Counted from the stretch's first letter, positions 9,098-19,250 are shown. The stretch: DNA of 64,000 nt from Haloarcula marina (GCF_024218775.1 NZ_CP100405.1:62001-126000), one strand, 5' to 3'. A program made the numbers and translations. Notes: generated from the letters alone by a model not told the origin.

Positions 9098-10216
9098 ATG
9101 CAAGAGCTTGATATAGCTTTCATCGGTACCGGAGCAGATCCAGAAACGCAAGACAACGAGGGATTCGCGATGGCGTATCGGCACGGCTCAGCGTACGACC
9201 GACTCGACAACTGCACTCCCGTGGGCGCAGCGGACATCGTCCTGGAGAATGCGGCCGCGTTCGCCGACTACTTCGGAATCCCGGACGACGGCGTCTATGA
9301 GGACTATGAGGCTATGCTGGAGGAGAGACAGCCGGACGTAGTGAGCATCTGCACGCCGCCACACACACACGCAGATATCGTCGTCGACTGTACTGAGGTC
9401 GATTCGGTCCAAGCGATTCACTGCGAGAAACCGATAGCGCGGAGCTGGGCGGACTGCGAGCGGATGGTCCAGGCAGCCGACGACGCAGGCGTTAACCTCA
9501 CATTCAACCATCAGCGCCGATTCGGGAAACCCTACCGTGAGGCCAAAGCCCTACTCGACGACGGAGAGATCGGCGAACTCGTACGCCTCGAGATGGCAGC
9601 ACCCAACATATACGATTACGGCTCGCACTCCGTCGACCTGTGTAACTACTTCAACGGCGAAGGGTCGGCCGAGTGGGTCATCGGTCAGCTCGATTACAGC
9701 ACGGAAGACAAGTGGTTTGGCGTCCACAACGAGAATCAGACGCTCGCTTCGTGGGAGTACGAGAACGGCGTCGAGGCGCTCGCATCGACGGGTGACCTCG
9801 GTGGTAACCTCGTCAATTGCCACAACCGACTGGTCGGCACCGACGGGGTAATCGAAATCGGGTACGGCTTCCCGAACGGGACAGTCGGTGAAGAAGTGCT
9901 GCGCATCAAGCGCGACGGAGACGGCGAGTGGGAGTCGATCGACACCGACGACGAGGGACTCCACGGACTCGATTCGGCGGAGTACGGGCGACTGTATATC
10001 GACCGCGCCATCGAAGACATCGTCACTGCACTCGTGGAGGGCAACACCTCCGAACTCAACGCGCAGAACGCCCTCGACGCGACGGAGATTATCTTCGCCG
10101 TCTGGGAGTCTTCGCGCGTACACGGTCGCATCGACCTCCCGCTCGACATCGAGGACAACCCCCTCGACGCGATGATCGAATCCGGCGAACTAACCCCCGA
10201 ACCAGCGGACGACTGA
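9098..10216 (+). CDS. Gfo/Idh/MocA family oxidoreductase
   Basis: A 372-residue dehydrogenase beginning MQELDIAFIGTGADPETQ. The nucleotide-binding loop is unusual (GTGADPE), with an insertion before the helix. HCEKPIARSW gives the EKP signature near residue 111; NFNHQRRFGKPYREA and YGSHSVDLCNYF supply the substrate-site His and Asp. It is transcribed away from the EamA operon and overlaps functionally with the next gene, a hydroxypyruvate-isomerase-like TIM barrel that starts 3 bases after its stop. The pair resembles sugar 3-dehydrogenase plus isomerase modules. Confidence 0.82.
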   Translation: MQELDIAFIGTGADPETQDNEGFAMAYRHGSAYDRLDNCTPVGAADIVLENAAAFADYFGIPDDGVYEDYEAMLEERQPDVVSICTPPHTHADIVVDCTEVDSVQAIHCEKPIARSWADCERMVQAADDAGVNLTFNHQRRFGKPYREAKALLDDGEIGELVRLEMAAPNIYDYGSHSVDLCNYFNGEGSAEWVIGQLDYSTEDKWFGVHNENQTLASWEYENGVEALASTGDLGGNLVNCHNRLVGTDGVIEIGYGFPNGTVGEEVLRIKRDGDGEWESIDTDDEGLHGLDSAEYGRLYIDRAIEDIVTALVEGNTSELNAQNALDATEIIFAVWESSRVHGRIDLPLDIEDNPLDAMIESGELTPEPADD

Positions 10217-10218
10217 CT

Positions 10219-10980
10219 ATGCCGTCCCTCTCAGTTTGTATCGAGATGGTGTTCGCTGACCGTCCTCTCGAAGAGCGAATCGAGCGCGCCGCGGCAGCCG
10301 GGGCCGATGCCGTCGAGTTCTGGGGCTGGCAGGACAAGGACCTCGACGCAATCACCGAGGTGTGTGCTGACGCGGATGTCGAGCTAGCGGCGATGCTCGG
10401 TGCCGACGCGCCACTGACCGATCCTGCCAGCACAGATGACGCGGTCCACGACCTGGAGCGTTCGATAGAGGTGGCCGCCGAGTTCGGGTGCCCGAACCTC
10501 ATCGTCACCGTCGGACCGGAACAGGCTGCCATCGACCGCGATGCGCAACACGACGCGATCGTCACAGCACTCTCACGTGTCGCGCCGATGGCCGAAGACG
10601 CGGGTATCACGCTCGGTGTCGAACCGCTCAACACGGCCGTCGATCATCCGGAGTATTACCTAACGTCCACCGCCGAAGGCCGTGAGATCGTTCGGGCGGT
10701 CGACAGCCCTGCCGTCGGGCTGCTGTTCGACGTGTACCATCAGCAGATTACCGAAGGAGACGTGACCAGGAGCCTGACCGACGCAGTCGACGACTTGACG
10801 TACGTGCACGTCGCCGACAATCCTGGTCGCAACGAACCCGGAACGGGCGAACTCAACTACGAAACGATTCTGTCGGCGCTGGCCGAAACTGGCTACGACG
10901 GGTACGTTGGCTGTGAGTTCTCGCCAGTCGGCGACGATTCAGAAGCAGTCGAACGCTGTCGGGACCTCCTGCCCGACTGA
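10219..10980 (+). CDS. Hydroxypyruvate isomerase-like TIM-barrel protein
   Basis: A 253-residue sugar isomerase/epimerase-family protein. Metal or substrate positions stand out in VEFWGW, LGVEPLNTAVDHPEYYL, LLFDVYHQQI, VHVADNPGRNEPGTGELNY and VGCEFSP, the pattern of the Hyi/OtnI group. Those enzymes interconvert hydroxypyruvate and tartronate semialdehyde or related 2-keto acids. The start at 10219 is the first ATG, only two bases after the stop of the upstream dehydrogenase gene; a longer open frame extends back into that gene but lacks similarity. It probably acts on the product of that dehydrogenase. Confidence 0.82.
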   Translation: MPSLSVCIEMVFADRPLEERIERAAAAGADAVEFWGWQDKDLDAITEVCADADVELAAMLGADAPLTDPASTDDAVHDLERSIEVAAEFGCPNLIVTVGPEQAAIDRDAQHDAIVTALSRVAPMAEDAGITLGVEPLNTAVDHPEYYLTSTAEGREIVRAVDSPAVGLLFDVYHQQITEGDVTRSLTDAVDDLTYVHVADNPGRNEPGTGELNYETILSALAETGYDGYVGCEFSPVGDDSEAVERCRDLLPD

Positions 10981-10992
10981 ACGCGGCCAGCG

Positions 10993-13017
10993 TTACTGCT
11001 CGACTCGGATCGCTATCTCGTGGGCAGGCCCTTCGACGACTGCGAGGTCTCGGCCGGGCACAGTCTCTTCGCCCAGGATGATGGTTCCACTTCCAGGGTC
11101 GACCGACACGTCCTCCTCGCGGAAGTTCGTAACCCACGTGTGGCCGTCGCGCTCGGTGAGACGAACGTTCTCGGGCAACTGCTCGGAGACCGGGAGTCCG
11201 GCCCGTTCGAGCAGCGCGACCACGAGAGCGTCCGCGAGCGCCGACTCGGGCCAGACGCCAACGTAGGCGACGTGGCCCTCGCCGTGTTCGTTGCGAACGA
11301 TCGCCGATTCGCTGGCACCGACGCCCGATTCGTGCTGGCCGACGACCGTCGCGCCCTCCGGCTGTATCCATTCTCCCCACGTCCGGTAGTCGTACGTGTC
11401 GCCGTCGTAGCGCACGCGGGTATCGAGCCCCGGTGCGAGGCTCTCGTGTTGCTCGATCCGAGCGCCGAGCGCGTCCGACAGCGGTCCGGGGGCCAGTTCG
11501 TCGCGGAACCGGTCATACTCGTTTTTCGTCGCCGTCCGAACGGTCAACAGGAGTTCGCCACCGTCGGCGGCGTAGTCGGCCAGTCGACCGGCGAGGTCGT
11601 CGTCGACGACGTGCAGCGAGGGCGTGACGATCGCGCTGTACGTGTCGAAGTCGGCCGCCGTCGAGACGACGTCGACGGTCACGCCGCGGGCGCGAAGGGC
11701 GCGGTAGTAGGCCCGAATGTGTGCCCAGTAGTCGAAGTCGGGCGTGTGGCGCTCGTTGTGCAGCGCCCACATGCTGTCGTAATCGATGAGGAGCGCCACG
11801 TCACCGCTCGTCGCGTCCAGGTCGGGCAGTTCGTCGAAATCTGCGGCCGCCTCGGTGGCCTCGACGACGCCGCGGTCGGGCGAACCGTCGTAGTTGTTGA
11901 GCGCACCCCAGTACTGTTCTTGTCCGAACGTGCACCGTCGCCAACGGAAATACGAGACGGTGTCAGCGCCGTGGGCCACGGCCTGGTGAGCCCAGAGTCG
12001 CATCATCCCGTCGGCGGGTTCCGCAGAGTACGGGTATGCGCGGATGTCGCCGGACTGATTCTCCATGACCCAGAACGCACCGTCGCTGGCACCTCGGTAG
12101 AGAGCGTGGTTCATGCCGGTCAGATCCGGGTCGCCGACCCGCTGGATCGACGCACCCGCATCGCTGTCGGGGTCGGGCGTGTCGGGCGCTTCCTGGCCGT
12201 GCAGTGTCGGGTAGGAGTCCCACGCCGCGAAGTCGAGGTCCTCGGTCACGTCGAAGGCGTCCAGCGGTTCGAAATCGCCCATGAAGTTGTGCGTGACGAA
12301 CCAACTGTCGTCCGCGTCCCGGAGGATGTCGACGTGCAGGCGGTTGTACTCGACGACGCTGTCCGAGGAGAAGCGCTGGTACTCGAGCATCCGACTCGGG
12401 TGTTGCTGCTCGTTCGCCGGTGTCCGTCCCGGGAGGTCGACTTCCGCGAAGGAGTTGTACTCCTGACTCCAGAAGGCGTTGCCCCACTCGTCGTTGAGTT
12501 CGTCGATGTCGTCGTAGCGCTCGCGCAGCCACGACCGGAAGGCGGTCGTACAGTTCTCGCAGTAGCAACGCACCGTCTCGTGACAGCCGAACTCGTTGTC
12601 TGTTTGCCAGCCAGCGACGTGTTCGTTGCCCGCGAACCGGTCGACCATCCGCTCGATGATCCGGCGACTCTCACGCCGGTAGATCGGTGAGTTGTAACAG
12701 TAGTGACGGCGGCTCCCAAATTCGAGTGGCGTCCCGTCGTCTTCCACTCGACGGACGCTCGGGTATTCGTCGATGAGCCACTTCGGCGGCGTCGCCGTCG
12801 GGGTACACAGCACTGCTTTCATCCCGTGGTCGCCGACGAGTTCGACTGCTTCGGCCAGCCACTCGAAATCGTACGTCCCGGGTTCCGGTTCCATGCGGTT
12901 CCACGCGAACTCGGCCATTCGCACGTACTCGATACCTGCGTCGGCCATCCGCTCGACGTCCGTTTCCCAGCGGTCACGCGGCCAATGCTCTGGAAAGTAA
13001 CACACTCCTGTATGCAT
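10993..13017 (-). CDS. Beta-galactosidase, glycoside hydrolase family 42
   Basis: A 674-residue GH42 enzyme with no signal peptide. It begins MHTGVCYFPEHWPRDRW and carries the acid/base Glu142 in WQTDNEFG, the nucleophile Glu319 in FWVMENQSG, and zinc-site cysteines 107, 145, 151, 153 and 156. Domain order is TIM barrel (about 1-385), trimerisation domain and a beta domain. The ATG at 13017 is preferred to a GTG nine bases upstream. It splits beta-galactosides or related arabino-oligosaccharides in the cytoplasm. With the ABC transporter and GH2/GH3 genes it forms a set for using imported oligosaccharides. It converges with the Hyi-like gene, 12 bases away. Confidence 0.92.
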   Translation of the reverse strand: MHTGVCYFPEHWPRDRWETDVERMADAGIEYVRMAEFAWNRMEPEPGTYDFEWLAEAVELVGDHGMKAVLCTPTATPPKWLIDEYPSVRRVEDDGTPLEFGSRRHYCYNSPIYRRESRRIIERMVDRFAGNEHVAGWQTDNEFGCHETVRCYCENCTTAFRSWLRERYDDIDELNDEWGNAFWSQEYNSFAEVDLPGRTPANEQQHPSRMLEYQRFSSDSVVEYNRLHVDILRDADDSWFVTHNFMGDFEPLDAFDVTEDLDFAAWDSYPTLHGQEAPDTPDPDSDAGASIQRVGDPDLTGMNHALYRGASDGAFWVMENQSGDIRAYPYSAEPADGMMRLWAHQAVAHGADTVSYFRWRRCTFGQEQYWGALNNYDGSPDRGVVEATEAAADFDELPDLDATSGDVALLIDYDSMWALHNERHTPDFDYWAHIRAYYRALRARGVTVDVVSTAADFDTYSAIVTPSLHVVDDDLAGRLADYAADGGELLLTVRTATKNEYDRFRDELAPGPLSDALGARIEQHESLAPGLDTRVRYDGDTYDYRTWGEWIQPEGATVVGQHESGVGASESAIVRNEHGEGHVAYVGVWPESALADALVVALLERAGLPVSEQLPENVRLTERDGHTWVTNFREEDVSVDPGSGTIILGEETVPGRDLAVVEGPAHEIAIRVEQ

Positions 13018-13188
13018 GATAGTCACACCAACTCACGGGGTTTTAATAAATTCGTATGGTGGCTTCTTACCCACGATCGACCGGGACTCCATGCATCGTC
13101 TCGATATCACTCGCCAGTGTTCTCGCGTAACCGTGTCGGTAGCCATCGTCCGAGACCATCGATTATTTGTATGTGGAACGTTCACTAA

Positions 13189-13386
13189 ATGCGTATGTCT
13201 GTAAATCTCGACAATCAACGGAACGTCGGAATTCTGGTCGCGTTGGTCGCTGGGACAATCGCTGTCATTGCCTTCGGAATCATGTGGCTACAAGGTCAGG
13301 GAACGAACCTACTCGAAGAGGTCGGGTTCGCTATGTTCGTTCTCGTTCTCGCGTTGATACTCTACGACAAATTTCTGGTGATGTAA
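13189..13386 (+). CDS. Small two-helix membrane protein, unknown function
   Basis: A 65-residue protein (63 if the second ATG at 13195 is used) with two predicted membrane helices, GILVALVAGTIAVIAFGIMW and FAMFVLVLALILYDKF, joined by an acidic linker. No family was recognised. It lies alone between the divergent GH42 gene and the chaperonin gene, 66 bases before the latter, in the same direction. Confidence 0.5.
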   Translation: MRMSVNLDNQRNVGILVALVAGTIAVIAFGIMWLQGQGTNLLEEVGFAMFVLVLALILYDKFLVM

Positions 13387-13452
13387 TTAACTGTTCCGAA
13401 GCCATTATTACCCGGACGCCCCTGTAGATAGACATCCTCTCTTTCAATACTC

Positions 13453-15114
13453 ATGACGACTAACGAAATGTACTCCGGATGGCAGGATATCCCGTCGGCA
13501 GAGACCCGCTCGATGATCCGTGACGCCTCCAGGCAGATGGGGGACCTCGTCCGAAGCACCCTCGGGCCACTGGGGATGGACAAGATGGTGGTCCGTCGGA
13601 TGGAAGACGATCGAATCCGTGGGTTTGTCAGTAACGATGGGGTCGCGATCATCGAGGAATTCGAAGGGGAAACGAATCATCCAATCGCACAGCATTTCAT
13701 TCGAGTCGCGGAAGACCAGGAAGACGACTACGGCGACGGGACCACGACGATGGTGCTTCTGGCGTCGGAGTTCCTGTCTACGGCGATGGACCTCGCCGAC
13801 CAGGGCGTCCACCCGAACGACATCATCGAGGGGTTCTCAATCGCCGCACAGCGGACCCTGGAACGCTGGGACGAGATGGCGATCGACCTGCGGGCCACTG
13901 AGGGCACCCTGGATCACGAGAAACTCGAAGCGATAGCTCTTACCGGGATGACGAACGGACGAACAGGTTCGTGGCCGCTTGGAGACTTCGCCGAGACGCT
14001 CGTCGACGGTGTGTTGCGTGTCTCCGATCCAGCGACTGGTGGTGTTCGATTAGACCACGCTGAGACTATCGCCGTTCCGGGGGGTAATGTCACCGACTCG
14101 GAGCTCGTCGAGGGCGTCATGCTTCCCAAAGAACTCGTCGTTGCCGAGCATTTGCTACCAACGACCGGGTCGGTCTTGTTGATCGAGGGCAACCTCCAGT
14201 CTCGGAGCCTGTCTGCGAACGTCAGCATCAATGTGGAAAACAACGACGACGCACGTCGAACCGCGGGAGGGTTCAACGATAGCGAAGCTATCGCGGCGAC
14301 TATCGGGCTCACGGACACCGTCGCGGTCGTCGTCAGTGGCGACGTTGATATGGCAATCGCCAAAGAACTCGCTCGTCACGGTGCCGTCGTCATGCGTAAC
14401 GTCAAGGACAGCGACTTCGAATATATCGCAAAGGCCACGGGTGCGACTGCCCGCGGACCCATCACGCCAAATAGCAAAATCGACCCCGAGATGTTGGGGG
14501 CCGCGACTGTTCGGTTCCGAGACACGGGGCGAGACGACGATTGGGTCGCCTTCGAACCGCCGGCACACGTCGGTGCCCCCGCGGTAACGCTGCTTGTCCG
14601 TGGTGGTACCCAGACGACGGCAGAAGAAGCCCAGCGCCGAATCAAAGATGGGAAGAACGCGCTCCGGGCTTCCATCAAGAACCCGAAGGCCCTCCCGGCA
14701 GGTGGGGCCGCAGACATGGCGGCGGCCGTGGATATCAGGTCGTTCGCAAACCGCTTCGATGGTCGCGAACAACTCGCCATCGACGCGTACGCGGATGTGC
14801 TCGAATCGGTTCCCAGAACGCTAGCTCGGAACGCAGCGCTAGATCCGATCACAACGGTCGCCGACCTTCGGACACGACACCACGCGGGCTTCGAGCGTGC
14901 TGCTATCTCGAAGAATGGCGTGCTAGTCGACGACGTGACCGCCGACGGTGGCGGTCTCGAAGCGTTCCAAGTCCGAGCCTCAGGACTGATCCGTGCCGTG
15001 GAGTTCGCCAACAAAATCACTCGTATCGATAGCGTTCTCCTCGACGGGCGTCCACCGTCGGCAGAGCGTGTCCTCGACGAACCGAGAGTCAAACCAGGTG
15101 AGGTTCCCGAATAG
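13453..15114 (+). CDS. Divergent thermosome (group II chaperonin) subunit
   Basis: A 553-residue group II chaperonin with equatorial, intermediate and apical domains in order. Nucleotide-site motifs remain: STLGPLGMDKMV (normally LGPKGMDK), NDGVAIIEEF, GDGTTTMVLLA and, after the apical domain, RRIKDGKNALR, whose Asp matches the catalytic Asp of GroEL (D398). The usual GGGA-E loop reads AGGAADMAA, and there is no glycine/methionine-rich C-terminal tail. It is clearly more divergent than housekeeping thermosome subunits, so it is probably an accessory paralogue, perhaps regulatory or a minor ring subunit. ATPase activity looks possible. Placement between sugar genes is unusual. Confidence 0.85.
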   Translation: MTTNEMYSGWQDIPSAETRSMIRDASRQMGDLVRSTLGPLGMDKMVVRRMEDDRIRGFVSNDGVAIIEEFEGETNHPIAQHFIRVAEDQEDDYGDGTTTMVLLASEFLSTAMDLADQGVHPNDIIEGFSIAAQRTLERWDEMAIDLRATEGTLDHEKLEAIALTGMTNGRTGSWPLGDFAETLVDGVLRVSDPATGGVRLDHAETIAVPGGNVTDSELVEGVMLPKELVVAEHLLPTTGSVLLIEGNLQSRSLSANVSINVENNDDARRTAGGFNDSEAIAATIGLTDTVAVVVSGDVDMAIAKELARHGAVVMRNVKDSDFEYIAKATGATARGPITPNSKIDPEMLGAATVRFRDTGRDDDWVAFEPPAHVGAPAVTLLVRGGTQTTAEEAQRRIKDGKNALRASIKNPKALPAGGAADMAAAVDIRSFANRFDGREQLAIDAYADVLESVPRTLARNAALDPITTVADLRTRHHAGFERAAISKNGVLVDDVTADGGGLEAFQVRASGLIRAVEFANKITRIDSVLLDGRPPSAERVLDEPRVKPGEVPE

Positions 15115-15160
15115 TTGTCAATAGCACTGCGACCATACGAACTCTATCCGTTCGCTGATT

Positions 15161-15889
15161 TTAGACTAGTTGCGTTCCGATAACTGCGAGCAATGTCACC
15201 GGGAGTACCGAGATGACGCTCTGTTTCCGGTTGATATCGTACAGTTCGCTAATGATCGGGAGCAACAGGAAGCCGACCACGATCCACGTCGCCGACAGCA
15301 ACAGGTCCACAATCCGCATCTGCGGAGAGTTGGCGACCACTCGGTGTGTCTCGATAACATCGGCCGTGGGCTCAACACCGGCGACAACTGCTTCTGGAGC
15401 TGGGATTGTAAGCGCCAGGAACCACGAAATAACAAGCACGGGTACGAATAGGACGGACAGATACCCACCCGCCTTGAATACGGTCGAATCCATGTTGGTC
15501 TTGTCTGAGAAGAATCCCGCTATCGACCCGGCAACGCCAAAATAAAGGAACCACGTGAACCCGACGATAAATACCCCGAACAAGAGATTGATTCCGAGTG
15601 CAAGCTGCCACCCAGTGAAAATGTACCCCTGCGACATCGCAAACGGTTCGGTCAGATGCTCGAAAATCCCTCTTGTGAAACCGTAGAGTAGCAACCCGAC
15701 AATCGGTGGGAGCCAGCCGTACCGCTTCATCGTGCCGACTAGATCCTGCATACTTCGAGCATTCGCTAACTCCCGAACGAGCTGCCTGTAACTCTGCTCT
15801 GGGACACCCACGCCGATTGCCTCGTTGTGTGGCTCCGCAGTGCGATCCATCTGAGGATCGTATCCAGTGTTAGAATCGTCAGAATCCAT
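15161..15889 (-). CDS. Yip1-like multi-pass membrane protein
   Basis: A 242-residue protein: a polar 60-residue N-terminus, then five hydrophobic segments (GWLPPIVGLLLYGF, LALGINLLFGVFIVGFTW, GGYLSVLFVPVLVISWFLAL, IVDLLLSATWIVVGFLLLP and SVISVLPVTLLAVIGT). The pattern, including SELYDINRKQSV between the last two helices, resembles archaeal Yip1-domain proteins, whose role is not known. It converges with the chaperonin gene and precedes the ABC transporter operon, which runs the same way but ends 69 bases upstream. Confidence 0.6.
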   Translation of the reverse strand: MDSDDSNTGYDPQMDRTAEPHNEAIGVGVPEQSYRQLVRELANARSMQDLVGTMKRYGWLPPIVGLLLYGFTRGIFEHLTEPFAMSQGYIFTGWQLALGINLLFGVFIVGFTWFLYFGVAGSIAGFFSDKTNMDSTVFKAGGYLSVLFVPVLVISWFLALTIPAPEAVVAGVEPTADVIETHRVVANSPQMRIVDLLLSATWIVVGFLLLPIISELYDINRKQSVISVLPVTLLAVIGTQLV

Positions 15890-15958
15890 TATTACCGAAC
15901 AATGGTGCTCGGGACTTATAACCTGTCGTCTGCAACCGTTCGAAAGAGGTCTGGCAGC

Positions 15959-17188
15959 TCAGTCGTCTGCCTCTGCGATAGACTCAGTCGAGGCGTCGGC
16001 TACCGTCGGATTTTCCATCCCGACGTTCTCGCCGGTCTGGGGATCGAACACGTGCATGTGTTCGGTGTCGAACGTGAGGTGGACCGGCGTATCGTTTCGC
16101 TCGTACTCGATCGGGATGGAATTCGGTTCGATGAAGGCTTTGTGTTCCTCTTCGTCGCTCTGTTCGTCTTCCCCGATCTCGACTGAGTCAGAGACCACTT
16201 TCTCGACGTCCTCGCTGTCCTCAAGCTCGAAGTAAAGCAAGTCGTTGCTACCGAGTGGTTCGATGATGTCGACCTGTGCAGGGACGCTTTCCTCAGTCGG
16301 TTCCGTGTGTACTGTGATGTGTTCTGGCCGGATACCCAACAGGAGCTGCGTTTCATCGGTTTGTTCGCTGATCGTGTTGGCCCGTTGTTCGCTAATCTTT
16401 ACGTCTATGTCACCGACAAACTTCGCACCATCGGCCGTCTGTTCGAGCTCAGAGACGAACATGTTCATCGACGGGCTGCCGATGAACTGTGCGACGAACG
16501 CGTTCTGTGGCTCGTTGTAGACCTCACGGGGCGTCCCAACTTGCTGGAGCTCGCCGTGGTTGAGGATCGCGATTCGGTCGCTCATCGTCATCGCCTCCTC
16601 CTGGTCGTGAGTGACGTAGATAGCTGTTGTCTCTAGCTCGTGCTGTAGACGCTGCAGTTCTGTCCGCATGTGTTTTCGCAGTTTCGCGTCGAGGTTCGAG
16701 AGAGGCTCGTCGAAGAGGAACACCGCGGGTTCTCGGACGATTGCACGTCCTGTCGCCACACGCTGGCGTTGTCCACCCGAGAGGTGTTTCGGTTTGTCGT
16801 CAAGTAGGTCCTCGATGCCCATTAGCTCTGCCGCCTCTCGGACTCGCTTGTTGATTTCCTCCTTGGGAAGATCCGTCGATCGTTTGAGACCGAAGGCCAT
16901 GTTCTCTTGTACCTTCAAGTGAGGGTACAGTGCATAGTTCTGGAACACCATCGCAATGTCGCGGTCACGCGGCGGGAGGCGATTCACGATGGTCCCTCCG
17001 ATGTCGATCTCTCCGCTCGTGATCTCTTCGAGGCCAGCGACCATCCGCAACAGCGTTGATTTTCCTGACCCGCTCGGCCCCACGAGCGTCAAGAACTCAC
17101 CATCCTCAATTTCTAGATTGAAATCTTCAACGGCGATAGTTTTTCCATTGTATATCTTCGTCACTTCACTGAACAGAATCTGACTCAT
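15959..17188 (-). CDS. Sugar ABC transporter ATP-binding protein (MsmK/UgpC type)
   Basis: A 409-residue ATPase. Walker [10 protein letters not shown] is at 37-45, followed by the Q-loop [11 protein letters not shown], the signature [10 protein letters not shown], Walker [15 protein letters not shown] and H-loop YVTHDQEEA. The C-terminal 150 residues form the OB-like regulatory domain of the MalK/UgpC branch, ending in a tail with long acidic stretches. It drives uptake through the two permeases encoded upstream (17309-18196 and 18198-19124) with the binding protein at 19251-20864. All four run in one direction. The archaeal CUT1 layout suggests di- or oligosaccharide import. Confidence 0.9.
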   Translation of the reverse strand: MSQILFSEVTKIYNGKTIAVEDFNLEIEDGEFLTLVGPSGSGKSTLLRMVAGLEEITSGEIDIGGTIVNRLPPRDRDIAMVFQNYALYPHLKVQENMAFGLKRSTDLPKEEINKRVREAAELMGIEDLLDDKPKHLSGGQRQRVATGRAIVREPAVFLFDEPLSNLDAKLRKHMRTELQRLQHELETTAIYVTHDQEEAMTMSDRIAILNHGELQQVGTPREVYNEPQNAFVAQFIGSPSMNMFVSELEQTADGAKFVGDIDVKISEQRANTISEQTDETQLLLGIRPEHITVHTEPTEESVPAQVDIIEPLGSNDLLYFELEDSEDVEKVVSDSVEIGEDEQSDEEEHKAFIEPNSIPIEYERNDTPVHLTFDTEHMHVFDPQTGENVGMENPTVADASTESIAEADD

Positions 17189-17308
17189 TATTGGTGAGAT
17201 ATGTTAGTCCATCCATTTATTACTTTGGGTTGAGGTGCCAGGAATGTCGGTCGGACTGAAAATCCAGGCTTCCTCTATTTAATTCAATACAATTTATTTA
17301 CGGGACTC

Positions 17309-18196
17309 TCAGGTCTTGACAGCACCCTCTGCGAGCCCGTTGATAATGTACTTCTGCAGGAAGAGCAGGATGAAGAACATCGGCAGGGTCGCTCCAAGCG
17401 CGCCAGCCATCATCAGGTCCCACTGCAGGGAGTACTGGCCAACCCAGGAGCCCAACCCCGGTGGAATAGTCGTTTTCCCAGTGTCGTTTATCAGGATGAG
17501 TGCCATGACGAATTCGTTCCACGCAAAGATCCACGCGAAGATAGCGGTCGTCGCGATGGCTGGGGTGGACAGCGGAATGACAACACGGACAACCGCACCC
17601 ACGCGCGTGCTCCCGTCAATCATTGCCGCCTCTTCCAGCGACGCCGGGAGATTCTCGTAGAAGCCACGCAACATCCAGATAGAGAACGGAAGGACGAACG
17701 CGACGTACGCTATCGTAAGCCCCAGCAGGCTGTTGAACAGACCGATGTTTCGGAAGATGAGGAACAGCGGGACTGCCACCAGAATGAGCGGAAACATCTG
17801 GGTTATCAACAGAAACGTCGCCACCGTCTTCCGCCCTCTGAAGTTCATCCTACCGATACTGTACGCGCCGAACGTACAGACCACGATTGCCAGGGCCGTC
17901 GAAGCTAACGTGACGATAACACTGTTCTTGAACCACGTCGGGAAACTGGTGTCGTACAACACAGTTCTGTAAGCGTCGAGACTCACGCCCGCGAGCCACT
18001 CTCCGGGGTTCGTCAGGAACGTATCGAACGCTGTTTGATTCAGTGAGACGATGATCATCCAGAACACCGGCAGGAGGACGACAAAGATCAGAGACCACAG
18101 CAGTGAGTGGAATCCGATTTTCTTCCCCCATTTAACCGTCTCTTGAGACAGTTCGAGGCCGAACACTTCCGTCTTGTTTGGGTTTTGACTAGCCAT
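17309..18196 (-). CDS. Carbohydrate ABC transporter permease (MalG type)
   Basis: A 295-residue inner permease with six membrane helices. The EAA loop, which docks the ATPase, is seen as EEAAMIDGSTRVGAVVRVVIPLSTP. The ATG at 18196 is chosen because a GGAGGG ribosome-binding site lies 8 bases upstream, inside the end of the preceding permease gene; the longer frame would start within that site. The TAA of that gene ends at 18198, so spacing is one base and translation is probably coupled. CUT1 family. Confidence 0.88.
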   Translation of the reverse strand: MASQNPNKTEVFGLELSQETVKWGKKIGFHSLLWSLIFVVLLPVFWMIIVSLNQTAFDTFLTNPGEWLAGVSLDAYRTVLYDTSFPTWFKNSVIVTLASTALAIVVCTFGAYSIGRMNFRGRKTVATFLLITQMFPLILVAVPLFLIFRNIGLFNSLLGLTIAYVAFVLPFSIWMLRGFYENLPASLEEAAMIDGSTRVGAVVRVVIPLSTPAIATTAIFAWIFAWNEFVMALILINDTGKTTIPPGLGSWVGQYSLQWDLMMAGALGATLPMFFILLFLQKYIINGLAEGAVKT

Positions 18197-18197
18197 A

Positions 18198-19124
18198 TTA
18201 CTTCCCTCCAACTTCTTCTTGGTACAGTCGCAGATACACCATCCCGTATCCGAGCATGATGAGGAGCATCACGACTGAGATGGCCGCAGCGATACCGAAG
18301 TCGTTCTGGAGGAACGCCTGTCGGTAGATGTACACGGGTAACACCATCGAGGTGTTACCAGGACCACCGCTGGTCATGACGTATATCAACGTGAAGTGGT
18401 TCAGCGTCCACAGACTCATCAGCAACGTCGTAATGACGCCGATAGGCTGGATGAACGGGAGTGTTATGTGGCGAAATAGGTCGAGCCGAGTCGAGCCGTC
18501 GACACGTGCTGCTTCGAAGAGATCGGACGGAATACCCTTCATCGCTGCGAGGAAGGTAATCATGAAGAACGGGAAGTTACGCCAGACGTACGCCATCGTT
18601 ATCGAGAATAGCGCGTACCGTGACCGGCCGAGCCATTCGATCCCTTCGAGCCCGAACAGTCGTAAGAGTCCGTTGAGCATCCCCAGTTCGTAATTGAACA
18701 GAAGCGTCCAGTTCAATGCCACAGCGATGAAGGGGATCGTCCACGGCAACAACAGGAGCGTCGTCGCAATCGACCGTCCCGTGAATTCACGGTTGAGGAG
18801 CACGGCAAAGAATAGCCCTATTGCCGCCATCATGACAACGCTTGCAAAGGACCAGACGAACGTGTTCTTCATCACGACCCAGAAATCTGGCAACGAGAAC
18901 ACTTCGACGTAGTTCTGCAACCCAACGAATACGTCCGGCTGAAGACCGCCGTATTCGTAGAAGCTCAGCGCGATGCCGCGGAGAATCGGAACTACGCTGA
19001 TGAGTGCTAGTGCTGAGAGCGCCGGGAGGAGAAACAGCCATCCCCACAGACTCTCTTTTCCGAGCCAATATCGGTATTCTCTGGGAATTGTGAGTCCTCC
19101 GACTGTGGTATTAGCCTTTGCCAT
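18198..19124 (-). CDS. Carbohydrate ABC transporter permease (MalF type)
   Basis: A 308-residue permease starting MAKANTTVGGLTIPREYRYW, with six or seven membrane helices and the EAA loop FEAARVDGSTRLDLFRHITLPFIQP. The longer frame to 19205 adds 27 residues with no family match, so the ATG at 19124 is used. It pairs with the MalG-type subunit encoded right after it and with the binding protein upstream. Six-carbon or pentose oligosaccharides are likely substrates given the neighbouring glycosidases. Confidence 0.88.
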   Translation of the reverse strand: MAKANTTVGGLTIPREYRYWLGKESLWGWLFLLPALSALALISVVPILRGIALSFYEYGGLQPDVFVGLQNYVEVFSLPDFWVVMKNTFVWSFASVVMMAAIGLFFAVLLNREFTGRSIATTLLLLPWTIPFIAVALNWTLLFNYELGMLNGLLRLFGLEGIEWLGRSRYALFSITMAYVWRNFPFFMITFLAAMKGIPSDLFEAARVDGSTRLDLFRHITLPFIQPIGVITTLLMSLWTLNHFTLIYVMTSGGPGNTSMVLPVYIYRQAFLQNDFGIAAAISVVMLLIMLGYGMVYLRLYQEEVGGK

Positions 19125-19250
19125 AGTCTTTGATGGATATGTGTGCTGGGGTATTTTATTTGTTTGGGTATTCCTGCCACTATTTGTTTCGGGCAGCGTT
19201 ACCACCGATAATGCGAAGTCGCGAAAAAGTACCGCTACTCGCTCGACGGG

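Noticed and set aside
13453-15114. Chaperonin without its catalytic Asp
   Set aside because: First reading put an Ala at the catalytic position, but aligned with GroEL the Asp falls in RRIKDGK and is present, as is the GDGTTT motif.
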